NCBI RefSeq assembly: GCF_002165575.1
Contig: NZ_MXQF01000013.1
Location: 62,001 to 126,000 of the forward strand
Direction of reading: 5' to 3'
DNA from: Pseudoalteromonas sp. A601
GTDB taxonomy: Bacteria > Pseudomonadota > Gammaproteobacteria > Enterobacterales > Alteromonadaceae
DNA length: 64,000 nucleotides
The notes below the pieces were generated by a model. It made no database searches and had not been told where the DNA came from. It was given only the letters and a program-made list of their open reading frames with translations. Numbering within the stretch: the stretch's first letter is position 1; every line of letters starts with the position of its first letter. Positions 1 to 9,980 of this stretch are shown in pieces. The position numbers and the translations under genes were made by a program.

Positions 1-89
1 TAACGTTGTTAGGTTTAGAAATATCTTTATCGAAAAGTTAATTTAAAAAACCAACTAAAAATAAAAACTATAAACATGAGGATGAGCAA

Positions 90-1796
90 ATGTATGACGT
101 AATCGTTGTTGGTTCTGGTATAACTGGTGGTTGGGCTGCTAAAGAATTTTGTGAAAAAGGCTTTAAAACATTAGTCATTGAGCGTGGTAGGCACATCGAT
201 CATCGCGGGGCTGAATATACAGATATGCAGGCACCTTGGCAGATAGAGAATCGTAATAAAGTCCCAGAACTTTTTGATGAAGAAGGTCGCTATGCGATGA
301 TTGAGCGTAAAGGCTATTTTAAAAACGCAACAAAACAGTTTTTCATTGATGATAAAGAACACCCTATCTCTTATCCAAAAGAGAGCCCTTTTAAATGGAT
401 TCGTGGTTATCAATTGGGCGGTCGCTCACTCACATGGGGTAGGCAGTCACTACGCTGGGGAGTTAAAGATTTTCAAGCAAATGCGAAAGATGGCAACGGA
501 GTTCCTTGGCCTATTGGTTATGAAGATTTAGCCCCTTGGTATGATTACGTAGAGTCTTTTATCGGTGTATCGGCTAATAAAGATGGTTTGGATACGCTAC
601 CTGATGGTGTGTTTCAGAAACCGTGGGAAATGAGTTGTGCTGAGAAATTTATCTCAGAAAACTTGAAGGAAGCATATTCGGATAGACGGTTGATTATTGG
701 CCGTTCAGCTAACTTAACTGAGCCGACGAAAGAACAGATTGAACTAGGACGAGGGCAATGCCAAGCGCGTGCTTACTGTAACCGTGGGTGTACTTTTGGT
801 GGCTATTTTAGCTCATTATCAGCGACATTACCCGCAGCTGAGCGTACCGGTAATTTAACAGTCGTTACCGATTCAATTGTTGAGTCAGTTAATTACGATG
901 ACAAACTTGGTAAGGCAACTGGTGTAACGGTTATTGATGCGCACACGAAACAGAAACGTCAATATCGTGCAAAAGTCATATTTTTATGTGCCTCTGCGTT
1001 GGGGACGGTTCAAATTTTACTAAATTCTAAATCTAAGTCATTTCCAAATGGTATAGCTAATTCAAGTGAAGCTGTAGGTCATTACATTATGGATCATTTT
1101 TCCGGTGTATTAGCAAACGGTGAAGTACCTGGATTTGATGATAAGTTCTCGATAGGGCGCAGGCCAATTGCAACTTATATTCCTAATTATCGTCATGAGC
1201 AAAAAGATGGCGTCGATTTTGTCAGAGGGTTTGGTTTTCAGGGGACAGCTCAAAACCGCAGTAATACCGGCACTGCTGCAAGAAGAGTTGGCATTGGTGC
1301 GACAGTGAAAGATGAAAGTAATCAAGCTGGTCCTTGGCGGTTCCGAGCGATTATGTACGGCGAAATGCTACCAAACTATGATAATCACGCACGATTACAT
1401 CCAACGGATAAAGATCAATGGGGTATTCCAATATTGCATATTGATGCTCGTATTAGAGATAACGAGCGCAAGATGATTAAACAGGCAGCAAAAGACATTA
1501 AAGAAATTTTAACCGTTGGTGGGTGCGTTGATATCCAAGTGAATGAATTTCCTGAAAGCAAACCTATTTTTGTCGGCGATCGCGTACATGAAATGGGAGG
1601 AGCGTGTATGGGAGAAGACCCCAAAAATTCGGTATTGAACAAGTGGGCTCAAACTCATGATGTAAAAAACTTATTTGTTACTGACGGTGCTTGTATGTCT
1701 TCTTGCGCGACGCAAAATCCCTCTTTGACATATATGGCAATTACAGCTCGCGCTGCAGACTACGCAACTAAGTTAATCTCGCAAGGTCTTTTGTAA
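90..1796 (+). CDS. GMC-family FAD-dependent oxidoreductase, large subunit
   Basis: A 568-residue flavoprotein dehydrogenase. The N terminus has a Rossmann dinucleotide fold with the GSGITGG loop at about residues 8-14 and an acidic residue ending the second strand (VIERG). A Cys-rich stretch near residues 226-240 (CQARAYCNRGCTFGG) is of the kind found in gluconate/fructose dehydrogenase-type GMC subunits. The C-terminal GMC_oxred_C domain carries the active-site His in VHEMGGACMG and the Asn in TQNPSLTY. There is no signal peptide; such subunits are usually exported with their Tat-tagged small partner, which is the next gene, 10 bp downstream. A strong GAGGATGAG ribosome site precedes the ATG. 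By family the substrate is a sugar or glycoside, oxidised with electrons passed to a cytochrome or quinone; glucoside 3-dehydrogenase is one possibility. The exact substrate is not readable. Confidence 0.85.
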   Translation: MYDVIVVGSGITGGWAAKEFCEKGFKTLVIERGRHIDHRGAEYTDMQAPWQIENRNKVPELFDEEGRYAMIERKGYFKNATKQFFIDDKEHPISYPKESPFKWIRGYQLGGRSLTWGRQSLRWGVKDFQANAKDGNGVPWPIGYEDLAPWYDYVESFIGVSANKDGLDTLPDGVFQKPWEMSCAEKFISENLKEAYSDRRLIIGRSANLTEPTKEQIELGRGQCQARAYCNRGCTFGGYFSSLSATLPAAERTGNLTVVTDSIVESVNYDDKLGKATGVTVIDAHTKQKRQYRAKVIFLCASALGTVQILLNSKSKSFPNGIANSSEAVGHYIMDHFSGVLANGEVPGFDDKFSIGRRPIATYIPNYRHEQKDGVDFVRGFGFQGTAQNRSNTGTAARRVGIGATVKDESNQAGPWRFRAIMYGEMLPNYDNHARLHPTDKDQWGIPILHIDARIRDNERKMIKQAAKDIKEILTVGGCVDIQVNEFPESKPIFVGDRVHEMGGACMGEDPKNSVLNKWAQTHDVKNLFVTDGACMSSCATQNPSLTYMAITARAADYATKLISQGLL

Positions 1797-1806
1797 GGAG
1801 ACTTCA

Positions 1807-2379
1807 ATGTCTAATATTAATATCAGTCGACGTGTTTTTATTGGGGCGTCAATGTATTTAGTGGCAACACCTATATGGGCTTCTGTTTTTAATAGCGCTA
1901 ATGCGTTAGCTGTATTTACTGAAAGTGGTCAGTTTTTTACTGCTGATGAGTTAACTATTCTCACTGATATCGCAGAAATCATGATCCCAAGAACCAACCA
2001 GCCCGGCGCTACAGATGCTCATGTAATTAATGTGCTAGATGGCTTGATGTTGAGTTGGGCTGGTGTAGAGACAAAGTTTAGATATAAATCGATTATCAAA
2101 CAGGTTGAACAAATTGCACTAGCAAGTTTTAAGAGTGATTATAAAAGTGTCTCACAGTCTGATAGAGAAAGCCTTATCACTGAGTTGGATAAGCGTGCAT
2201 TTGCAGATCGAACATCAGAATTATCGATAAGCTATCGAAAGTTAAAAGAAATGATATTTCATATTTTTTATACTTCAGAGGAGGCTAATCCTAATTTTAT
2301 GTTGGTACCCGGCACTTATAAAGGGGATATCAGCAAAGAGCTGTTGGATTTATATAATGCTCGTGGAAGAGTGAGCTAG
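1807..2379 (+). CDS. Gluconate 2-dehydrogenase subunit 3 family, Tat-exported small subunit
   Basis: A 190-residue protein opening with a twin-arginine signal (SRRVFIGASMYLVATP), followed by the compact helical domain of the gluconate 2-dehydrogenase subunit 3 family (LTDIAEIMIPRTNQPGATDAHV at about residues 49-70 is the family signature). These small subunits bind the GMC flavoprotein and carry it through the Tat system as a hitch-hiker. The gene starts 10 bp after the GMC gene with an AAGGAG ribosome site, so the two are translated from one message. No cytochrome c subunit follows, so the electron acceptor must be encoded elsewhere or be a soluble cytochrome. A terminator-like hairpin ends the pair. 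Confidence 0.85.
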   Translation: MSNINISRRVFIGASMYLVATPIWASVFNSANALAVFTESGQFFTADELTILTDIAEIMIPRTNQPGATDAHVINVLDGLMLSWAGVETKFRYKSIIKQVEQIALASFKSDYKSVSQSDRESLITELDKRAFADRTSELSISYRKLKEMIFHIFYTSEEANPNFMLVPGTYKGDISKELLDLYNARGRVS

Positions 2380-2407
2380 ATTGTCAAAATATTTAATAAC
2401 TCTGAGC

Positions 2408-2433
2408 AAAGCCATCATTAAGATGGTTTTTTT
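2408..2433 (+). terminator. Rho-independent terminator after the GMC operon
   Basis: The stem CCATC/GATGG, extended by G-T and A-T pairs, is followed by a run of seven T. It lies about 30 bp after the stop of the small-subunit gene. Confidence 0.7.
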
Positions 2434-2773
2434 ATATGAGTGATTTATCTACGAAAGGAGTTTTTTGATCAAAATCACTCAAGTATGGTCACTGAATTTC
2501 TTTCTTGTCTGCATTATAAATTCAAAAAACACTGTTAACTCTATTTTAAAGCGTGGTTTTCTCAATGAATATCAAATAATAACAATGTTAACTCGATGAT
2601 TAATATTGGTTTATTTATAAAAAGACCGAAAGTGATTATTTTTGATTTTAAAATGATTTTTGTTGTGTTACCGTATTGTTAATTAGCAAGGCTTAGTTGT
2701 TAATTGAGGAATGTGTAAAGCAAGCTCATATAAAATAAATAGTAACCAACACACACAATTTATGGGGAACACA
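2434..2773. promoter_or_regulatory. Leader and promoter region of the TonB receptor
   Basis: This AT-rich, non-coding stretch of about 340 bp must hold the receptor promoter. Two near-identical direct repeats, TTGTTAATTAG (2676-2686) and TTGTTAATTGAG (2697-2708), lie 21 bp apart, a helical-turn spacing typical of a regulator site. A CA-rich element, CAACACACACAATTT (2747-2761), sits immediately before the ribosome site and recurs exactly in front of the sugar porter at 13110-13124. No consensus -35/-10 pair could be fixed by eye. Confidence 0.4.
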
Positions 2774-5700
2774 ATGATGAATAAAGAGAGAAAAAAAATG
2801 ACCTCGACGGCACTGCTTGGTGGTTCGTTAGGTCTAGCTCTGACAGTATTCGCACCTTCAATTTTGGCTCAAGAAGTTAAACAGGCAATAGATACAAATC
2901 AGGAAACTTCAAAAGCAAGAGATGCCAAAATTCAAGAAAGAGAAGCAGAATTTGAAATTATTGAAGTGCAAGGTATTCGTGGATCATTAGAGAATGCTCT
3001 AAATACTAAAAGAGATGCCCCATCAATTGTAGATGCAATTTCTGCATCAGATATAGATGCACTGCCGGCACTTGATTTAGGTGAAGCACTGCAAGCTGTA
3101 CCTGGTGTTCAAATTGAACGCTCCGGTGAGGGTCGTCAGTCTGAGATTAGTTTGCGTGGTTTAGGCGGTGGTTTTGTTAAAACAACTTCAGCTGGACAGA
3201 GCTTTGCGACACCAAGTAGAAGTTTTAGCGATGTTGGTTCAAGTAACCCATTTGCAGCATTTGAGGCGAGTGTATTTGATGGTGTAACCGTTGTAAAATC
3301 TCCTACTGCTGATATGCAAGCGGGTGGAATAGCAGGTATCGTCGATAAACAACTACAGCGTGCACTAGCTAAACCAGATGGTAAATATAACATAAGTATT
3401 GGTGGTCGTTATGAAGATTTGACTCAAAACTGGGATGAATCTATAAAGTTCTCAATGAGTAAACATCTTATCGAAGATGAACTTGCAGTAGCCTTTAAAG
3501 TCGCGGGCTCTGGGCAAACTTTCCGTCGTGATACTGCTAACTTTACAAATTATGCTCCGCTAATTGGTCAAAACGATGCTGCAACGGATGCAAACTTACG
3601 TGTAAACTCAGACACCATTGATGCATACCGCGCTAAGTATGGTATTCCTGATGATGCAGCAATCCGCAGCCCATCCTCAATACGAAACGTAACAGAATAC
3701 AGTGAAGGTGATCGTATTTCCTTTACAGGTAATATCGAATGGCGCCCTACCAGCGATATGACTGTAGGTGCTCACTTACTATATACTAAGCGTGACTTAG
3801 ACAGTGGTACCAAACAAGACGCTCAATTTAGCGCTGGTTATAATCAAAACAAACCGCAAAATAGTGACAGGTTCTATATGATTGAGCCTGATATGAACAC
3901 AGCACCATTTATATATGACAGCCTGGAAGATGGCACTCCTGTATATGCCGTTAGCAAAACAGCTATAACAGATGGTGAGTATCTTTTTACAAATCGTGAA
4001 ACCACTTTCTTTGAAGAAGCAAAAGGTTTATTTCTATACGGCGACTACGTTGTAGATGACTGGACATTTAACGCGATGCTAACGCATTCAGAATCAGAGA
4101 ATAAATTCCAGAATATAGGTTTGGATTTTAGACATACAGGTCACCATAAAGCGACAACTAAAGTAAATGGGGTTAATGTTGATACTGTTCCGACAGGTAT
4201 TGATATTCAATTAGACTCCGCTCAAGGTGACTTGAGTCAAGCGTCTGTTGCTGCACAAGGCTGGGATAATTGGAACTATGATGTTGATTGGCAAAGCCCG
4301 ACGGCATTAAATGCATTGTCGCTGACTACAGCTGATGCATTAAATGATGGCCGCCGCTTAAGCCATTACGTTACCGGTCGAATTGATAATCCTGTACGTG
4401 AAATGTCAACTGGTGAGTTTGATGCTAAACGTTATCTAGATTTTGGATTCGGCGATGGCTTTATGTTCGGCGCAATGAAGTTTGGCGTACGTTATAGCCG
4501 TGAAGTGCTTGAAAACTTTGACCAACAAATTGGAGCTGTCGGTGTTAATGCTGATGCTGTCGGTAGCTTTACTATTAGTGATGCACTTGTTTCAGATGGT
4601 CAAACAGAGTTCTTTAATGGTAATTTCCCTGGTACATTTGGTGCTAATACTGGCTGGCAAACCATTGATAACTTACCTCATATAGCGGCATTGCAAGATG
4701 GCATGGCTGATATTGAAGGGGGTATTAAAGCGGGCGATAGTGGATTTTACGAGCGTTTTAATGGGCCGCATCCACAACGATATGCAACTAATTTTGACGT
4801 AGAGCAAACTATATCTTCAGCTTACTTTATGACTGATATTTATGGTGATATCGGCAACGTACCGTGGCGAGGTAACGTTGGTATGCGTTATGTGTATACT
4901 AACAATGACTTTGACGGCATCAAGCGAGATCGCGAAGCCGGTGACGTTTTAGTAGCAACTCAACTTAGTGATGATTATGATCACTGGTTACCTTCGCTTA
5001 ACTTATCGTTTGAATTACAAGAAGATCTAGTCTTTCGTACTGCTTATAGTAAAGGGTTTGTACGTCCAAACTTACGTGTGATGACGCCAACAACAGAAGT
5101 TAATGGTAGTAATACTAGCGTTAAGGTTGATAAACCAGCAAGCCTTGTTAAACCGTACGATGCAGACAACTATGATCTGTCACTCGAATGGTACAACCGC
5201 GATGGTAGTGCAATCTCTGTTGGCCTTTTCCGCAAAGAGCTAACGGGCTTTTTTGAAGATAGAGATACATGCCCAGAAGGCGATCCTTTAGTTATTGATG
5301 CGTTAGGCAGCGATGTAGTTCGTGAAGATAATACAGCAACGGGTGGCTTTACTTGTACGCAAGTTGAACCGTACTTGGGGGATGATGGCACAGAGTACAA
5401 TCGTGCTGTACGCGTTGTTGAAAAGTATAACGATAATGACACAATTGAACTTACTGGTGTTGAATTGGCTATTCAACAGAAACTAGATTTTTTACCGTAT
5501 CCGTGGAACGGCTTCGGTGGTGTGTTTAACTATACTTATATAGACCAAGATGGTACCGAAGATAGCACGCTGTACTCAGTGGCACCTGAGTCGTTTAACG
5601 TAATTGGTTATTATGAGAATGATGGCTTTAGCTTCAGACTTGCATATAACTGGAAGGATGATTCTTACTTAAAAGGTCAAAACTCGTATCTAGGCGTCCA

Positions 5701-5899
5701 GCCTCGTGTGCAAAAAGCAACGGGTCGCTTAGATCTTGTAACTTCATATAAGTTTACTAAAAACTTTAGAGGTTACTTAAGAGGTTATAACTTAACTGAT
5801 GAACAACGTTATGAATACTGGGGTAACAATGAAAGTGCGGTTTCGCGTGTTGATTATACAGGCCGTATTTATGAAGTGAGCTTCAGCTACAGCTTTTAA
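2774..5899 (+). CDS. TonB-dependent outer-membrane receptor (TIGR01782 type)
   Basis: A TonB-dependent receptor of about 1041 residues that would import oligosaccharides across the outer membrane. The ATG at 2774 was chosen because GGGGAA lies just before it and a normal signal peptide follows directly, ending near SILAQ. An upstream in-frame ATG at 2711 would give an unlikely 21-residue N-terminal extension. The plug begins with the family signature (IEVQGIRGSLENAL, then ALDLGEALQAVPGVQIERSGEGR, then a LRGLGGGFV segment), and the barrel ends in aromatic FSYSF. This subfamily (TonB-Xanth-Caul) is typically linked to plant or algal polysaccharide use in Proteobacteria. Its position beside sulfatases and ulvan-lyase-like genes suggests ulvan oligosaccharides as cargo; this is inference. 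Confidence 0.92.
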   Translation: MMNKERKKMTSTALLGGSLGLALTVFAPSILAQEVKQAIDTNQETSKARDAKIQEREAEFEIIEVQGIRGSLENALNTKRDAPSIVDAISASDIDALPALDLGEALQAVPGVQIERSGEGRQSEISLRGLGGGFVKTTSAGQSFATPSRSFSDVGSSNPFAAFEASVFDGVTVVKSPTADMQAGGIAGIVDKQLQRALAKPDGKYNISIGGRYEDLTQNWDESIKFSMSKHLIEDELAVAFKVAGSGQTFRRDTANFTNYAPLIGQNDAATDANLRVNSDTIDAYRAKYGIPDDAAIRSPSSIRNVTEYSEGDRISFTGNIEWRPTSDMTVGAHLLYTKRDLDSGTKQDAQFSAGYNQNKPQNSDRFYMIEPDMNTAPFIYDSLEDGTPVYAVSKTAITDGEYLFTNRETTFFEEAKGLFLYGDYVVDDWTFNAMLTHSESENKFQNIGLDFRHTGHHKATTKVNGVNVDTVPTGIDIQLDSAQGDLSQASVAAQGWDNWNYDVDWQSPTALNALSLTTADALNDGRRLSHYVTGRIDNPVREMSTGEFDAKRYLDFGFGDGFMFGAMKFGVRYSREVLENFDQQIGAVGVNADAVGSFTISDALVSDGQTEFFNGNFPGTFGANTGWQTIDNLPHIAALQDGMADIEGGIKAGDSGFYERFNGPHPQRYATNFDVEQTISSAYFMTDIYGDIGNVPWRGNVGMRYVYTNNDFDGIKRDREAGDVLVATQLSDDYDHWLPSLNLSFELQEDLVFRTAYSKGFVRPNLRVMTPTTEVNGSNTSVKVDKPASLVKPYDADNYDLSLEWYNRDGSAISVGLFRKELTGFFEDRDTCPEGDPLVIDALGSDVVREDNTATGGFTCTQVEPYLGDDGTEYNRAVRVVEKYNDNDTIELTGVELAIQQKLDFLPYPWNGFGGVFNYTYIDQDGTEDSTLYSVAPESFNVIGYYENDGFSFRLAYNWKDDSYLKGQNSYLGVQPRVQKATGRLDLVTSYKFTKNFRGYLRGYNLTDEQRYEYWGNNESAVSRVDYTGRIYEVSFSYSF

Positions 5900-5920
5900 T
5901 TAAAACTTGAATCTCTTATT

Positions 5921-5958
5921 AAAAACCTAACAATCATTTATATTGTTAGGTTTTTTTT
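5921..5958 (+). terminator. Rho-independent terminator of the TonB receptor gene
   Basis: The perfect stem AAAACCTAACAAT / ATTGTTAGGTTTT is followed by a run of T, about 22 bp after the stop codon. Confidence 0.9.
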
Positions 5959-6331
5959 GATCCTAAGTCATTAGTAATGGAATGAATAATCTGAGGTGTT
6001 AGTAAACTCTTTAACTATTTCGGTTTAAGGGGATTACTGAGGCAGAGAATTATCTCTATCCTGAGATGTAATGTATAAATATGCTAGAACCGTAAAGCGT
6101 ATACATTGTCTGGCTGTTTTTAATTGCCAAACCCAGCCTTACAAGCGTTATCTTTTTTGGCTCAGTGTTTTGTAATTGATTACATAATCAGGCTCCATTA
6201 GATACGTCTGAAGCTTAATGAAGGTTAATCGAGTAGTTGCTAAGATACTGCATATCAGCACAATACTTTGCTTAATATAGATCAAACTCACAAAATGATT
6301 AAAGTTACAGTGATATATTCAAGTTAAAATA
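5959..6331. other. Non-coding spacer, nothing recognised
   Basis: About 370 bp of AT-rich DNA lies between the receptor terminator and the convergent ygjV gene. No start codon with a ribosome site leads into a reading frame of useful length, and no repeat or RNA structure stood out. Confidence 0.5.
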
Positions 6332-6366
6332 ATGAACTAAAGCGATGGGGTAAGGCTTTAGTTCAT
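6332..6366 (-). terminator. Hairpin downstream of the ygjV-like gene
   Basis: The perfect 12-bp inverted repeat ATGAACTAAAGC / GCTTTAGTTCAT has an 11-nt loop and begins 24 bp past the stop of the minus-strand gene. The following T-run is interrupted, so termination is likely but not certain. Confidence 0.6.
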
Positions 6367-6389
6367 ATTGTATAAGATTAAATAAGTAA

Positions 6390-6890
6390 CTAAGCTCGAA
6401 CGTTGAGTTTATGTAATTTATAAATTGTTGTTAGGTTGATAACTATTACTGTGGCTTCAAGTAATATTCCACCAAGTGATCCAACAATAATATTGTTTAT
6501 AAGCCACAGGCAAGAACCCACAAACACAACCCAGCGCATTTTTATTCCATTGAGGCAAAATAATGCGTACGTACCTATGCACGATCCAGCTATGGCGATG
6601 TAGTCAGTCCATTGATTAACGGTGAAATAACCAATCAAAGCGGTAAGTATAATGAATAAGCCAGCGAACCATTTGGCTTTTGTTTGTAATGATGTTGCTG
6701 TTCGCCCAGCTGCGAATAAACAGCATAGTGAGGAAGTTACTGCATTTAATAAATAAAAGTGTAATGCATGGTTTAAATTCATTACTATCATCATTATTTT
6801 AAAGCGGCGATCATCTTTTTGCATAAAACACAGTATTGCTAAAATGTAGCTAACAAACCCTAAAGCTTGCACAAAATAACTATCAAACAC
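6390..6890 (-). CDS. YgjV-family inner-membrane protein
   Basis: A 166-residue hydrophobic protein with about five to six membrane segments. The pattern FVSYILAILCFMQKDDRRFKIMM at the N terminus, then MNLNHALHFYLL and a GSCIGTYALFCLNG segment, matches the YgjV (Imp-YgjV) family of small inner-membrane proteins. The family has no firmly established biochemical role. The gene stands alone, 169 bp from the end of the upstream minus-strand operon, with its own hairpin downstream. Nothing ties it to the carbohydrate genes on either side except strand. Confidence 0.7.
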   Translation of the reverse strand: MFDSYFVQALGFVSYILAILCFMQKDDRRFKIMMIVMNLNHALHFYLLNAVTSSLCCLFAAGRTATSLQTKAKWFAGLFIILTALIGYFTVNQWTDYIAIAGSCIGTYALFCLNGIKMRWVVFVGSCLWLINNIIVGSLGGILLEATVIVINLTTIYKLHKLNVRA

Positions 6891-7059
6891 TTACTCTCCT
6901 TTGAGCGTTACTGATTAAATGAAGCTGCAACAATTAAGTCGCCGTAATAGATTAAAAACAGATTTACAGGGGGGTAATTGCCTTCGTTAGTCATTTCTGT
7001 TGGTGATGAATGAAAATACTTCGGGGCAATTATCCATGGTAGGGTCAACCTAACCCAAA

Positions 7060-8535
7060 CTATTCGTCAGTTATATAAACTGTACCAACAGTAGATTCAT
7101 CTAATAGTGACTGCCATTCACGAGTGTCCCAATTTGCGGAGTTACCTCTACTAATTGCGGTACGCATATTTCTAACAAATTGACTAAAATCTCTAGCCTC
7201 TCGATCACGATAAGACAGTGCCAATAAATAGTAGTACTCAGGGTTATTGGTTTGTTCATGCTCAATATTTTTTAAATTTTGCACTGCAGATTCAATACTG
7301 TGCAAAGACTTATCTTTGGCTGTGAGCTTAATATCAATAGCTCTAATAGCTGCGTTTGTATCGCCTTTGTCCATCGCTGATGAAAACCAAAATAACGCTT
7401 TGCTTTGATCTTGTTGCACCCAAGGGCTTGAGTTCAAAAGCATACCTAAGCGGTACTCTGCACGGATAAGGCCATATTTGCTTGCTTGGGATATCCACTT
7501 AATTGCTTCTGGGATATTGCGTTGCTCTCTATAAAGTAACATCCCATACTCATACATAGCACTAGGGTGACCTAGTTTGGCGATAGCTAATAATTTTTGT
7601 TCAGCCTCTTGCGGCTCTGATGTTAGCCAAGGAAAATTTAATAATGCCATCGCGTATTGATATCGTTCGTTTAATGTTGTTCCTTGTTTTAACCTTTTCG
7701 ACGTGCGTAATATTTGTGCATACATAGGCTCATTTTTATCAATCAAGATTGATTTTGAATAAACTGCTGCACCAAGAAATACTCTGTGAACAAAACTTAT
7801 ATGTTGATTATTTATTGATGGTTTTGGCTGAGGGAAGAGAATAAACTCGTTTATGAGTCTTTTAGCAGAGCCACCCATGTTTTGCACTTCAAAATAATTA
7901 CGAATCGAACCATCTGCAGCAATATCAATATCTAGGATTAGATAAGGTTCCTTAGGGGTCGACATATAGGTGGCATCTTCATTTCCACCTTCTTCAATGG
8001 CTAAGTTATTTAAACTAGCAATCGAATCTTCCATAAAGTCTTCACTATAGAAAAGGTGTTTCAATTTTTCATTTCCATCAAAAGTAACTTTTGAAGGCAA
8101 TGAGCCTTGTAGGATTACAGGGAAATACTTGGCATCAATAGCTTGTTTACCCAACTTTACTTTATAGTCATCCATTACTTTGATAAAAGTAGCTTTAGAG
8201 TCAGTAGAGAGTGTCGCTAGTGTGTTATCTATCACTTTTTGTGCATCAAAATAGTCATATTCTGCCGCTAAAGAGTAATAAATGAGGGCATTGACAACAT
8301 CTTGTTTTACTCCTAAGCCCTTGGCGTACATTCTTGCTAATTGATAATATGCATGTGGATTACCAAGTTTAGCTGCTTCTATATAGCCAGCCTTTGCTAA
8401 ATCATATTGCTGGGCTGTGAAATAACTGTCTGTTTTAAGAATATCAGCAGCCATTAGGGTTGAGGCATGCACGACTGCTACTAAGAATAGCCATTTTATT
8501 TTTTTCTTCATCATCTTTACCATAATGATAGCCAA
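7060..8535 (-). CDS. Exported Sel1-repeat protein with a TonB-C-like central segment
   Basis: A 491-residue exported protein. The signal peptide is KKKIKWLFLVAVVHASTLMAA; the true start may be one of the Met codons at residues 8-9 rather than the first. Sel1-like (TPR-related) repeats lie at about residues 45-100 and 312-400, recognised by the A-x-x-x-Y-x-L-G-x-M/L-Y pattern (for example AYYQLARMYAKGLGV and AMYEYGMLLYREQRN). Between them, at about residues 195-255, the strand pattern YLILDIDIAADGSIRNYFEV resembles a TonB C-terminal domain. Such proteins usually act as periplasmic scaffolds. It is the last gene of a four-gene operon, 11 bp after the GH5-like gene, so a role in assembling or moving the sugar machinery is possible but unproven. 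Confidence 0.7.
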   Translation of the reverse strand: MAIIMVKMMKKKIKWLFLVAVVHASTLMAADILKTDSYFTAQQYDLAKAGYIEAAKLGNPHAYYQLARMYAKGLGVKQDVVNALIYYSLAAEYDYFDAQKVIDNTLATLSTDSKATFIKVMDDYKVKLGKQAIDAKYFPVILQGSLPSKVTFDGNEKLKHLFYSEDFMEDSIASLNNLAIEEGGNEDATYMSTPKEPYLILDIDIAADGSIRNYFEVQNMGGSAKRLINEFILFPQPKPSINNQHISFVHRVFLGAAVYSKSILIDKNEPMYAQILRTSKRLKQGTTLNERYQYAMALLNFPWLTSEPQEAEQKLLAIAKLGHPSAMYEYGMLLYREQRNIPEAIKWISQASKYGLIRAEYRLGMLLNSSPWVQQDQSKALFWFSSAMDKGDTNAAIRAIDIKLTAKDKSLHSIESAVQNLKNIEHEQTNNPEYYYLLALSYRDREARDFSQFVRNMRTAISRGNSANWDTREWQSLLDESTVGTVYITDE

Positions 8536-8546
8536 TGTTGTGAGTG

Positions 8547-9965
8547 TTATTGACTCATTTTTACTGTTGGATCCGGGGCCTTATATATTCCGGGCTTAAT
8601 TTTGATATTAATTTGCGCTTTATCTTTAGGCCATGATAGTAAAACTAATTGCTGCCTATCATTATCCCAAATAACCTCACTTGGTTGTGTATTCTTGCTT
8701 GAGCTATGAACTTCTAAGCCTGATTTTATCGGGCTTTTACTCATAATGAGATCATCGCCAATGTAGACAGTAAATCCATCTGGATAATGTCTATCCGCAC
8801 CAACAAAAATACGTGAAACCCCTTTAGTATTATCAGTTGTGATATTTAAATCTAAAGTGCGTGTGGCAAAGTGAAATTTAAAGTTTTTGATGTCACCAGC
8901 AATTATTTGTGGGTATGGGCGTGCAATAATGTCAGTTATATACTTTCTTTCTACAGTACCAATTGCTTGTTCATCACTGAAAATAGCCCATGTGGAAGGA
9001 CCTCCAGGTAAGAAATTTTGATAACTACGATTGCCTAGAAACCATGCTTTAATAGAGCCAACTCCCATTTCATCGAAAATTTCAGCTGTTTTTATGTAAA
9101 ACTCAATGTAATTTAGTTGTTCTTTGACTGAGTTATCTGTTGTTACTAGAGTCGGGAATCCCCATTCACCAATGAGTATCGGTGCACCTAATAATTGAGA
9201 TTCTTTATCAAATCTTTCCATCGTTGGAGCTATGTAATCTAAATGCTCTTGGTAGATATGTGGGGCAAAAATAATATTTTTACGATCTATTCTTTTTGTT
9301 ATTTCTGCATATTGGTTTTTGTTGATGGCATCGCCTTTATTCATGAAAATGGTTTGTATTAAAAACTGTTTATTGTCGCTGTAAGGAATAGCAGCATCGA
9401 TAATTTTTTCATATAGCGGGATCAAATAGCGACGAGTTAGCTGATCGTAAGAAATATCCATATCTTTTTTACGAGGCTCATTAACTAAATCATACCCAAT
9501 CACATAATCATCATCTTTAAACGCTTCCCATATATGCTTCCAAGCATTGATATAAGTTTCTTGTTCATTACTTTTGTTTAGGTATAACTCTTCCCATGAA
9601 AAATCAGTTGCACCATAAACAGTCATTTTAAATACTGTTTTAATGCCAGCCTCGCGGCCTAACTTAGTGGCACGTTTAACTCTGGCTAAATATTCAGGTT
9701 CAAACGTGTTGTCGCCAAGCTCACTTAATTTGCCCATTTCAAGTCGAATAACTTGAACATTGGCACCCATTCTTACCATTCTTAAATAGTCTTCAGGGTT
9801 GAAGTCCACCGCACCTGCATGGTCATTGGTATTAATGACATAACCTCTAGGGATCATATGTCTACCATCATTATCTCTTAAACCGTGTTTAATATCGGCA
9901 AAACTGAATGGTGATAATAACCATATCGTTACTAGTAGCAAAACCTTACAAATGCGATGTGACAT
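8547..9965 (-). CDS. Exported GH5-like glycoside hydrolase with a C-terminal beta domain
   Basis: A 472-residue secreted (beta/alpha)8 hydrolase of the cellulase (GH5) fold. The signal peptide ends near FSFA, residue 23. The acid/base Glu is E163 in DLVNEP and the nucleophile is E267 in LIGEWG; H236 and Y238 (APHIY) fit the conserved positions between them. Residues about 355-470 form an extra beta-rich domain, as in GH5 endoglycosylceramidase-like proteins. An AGGAG ribosome site precedes the ATG. The substrate is not readable. GH5 is not a usual ulvan family, so its co-transcription with rhamnose mutarotase is notable. The gene ends 11 bp before the Sel1 gene. Confidence 0.8.
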   Translation of the reverse strand: MSHRICKVLLLVTIWLLSPFSFADIKHGLRDNDGRHMIPRGYVINTNDHAGAVDFNPEDYLRMVRMGANVQVIRLEMGKLSELGDNTFEPEYLARVKRATKLGREAGIKTVFKMTVYGATDFSWEELYLNKSNEQETYINAWKHIWEAFKDDDYVIGYDLVNEPRKKDMDISYDQLTRRYLIPLYEKIIDAAIPYSDNKQFLIQTIFMNKGDAINKNQYAEITKRIDRKNIIFAPHIYQEHLDYIAPTMERFDKESQLLGAPILIGEWGFPTLVTTDNSVKEQLNYIEFYIKTAEIFDEMGVGSIKAWFLGNRSYQNFLPGGPSTWAIFSDEQAIGTVERKYITDIIARPYPQIIAGDIKNFKFHFATRTLDLNITTDNTKGVSRIFVGADRHYPDGFTVYIGDDLIMSKSPIKSGLEVHSSSKNTQPSEVIWDNDRQQLVLLSWPKDKAQINIKIKPGIYKAPDPTVKMSQ

Positions 9966-9980
9966 AACGACTCCTATATT

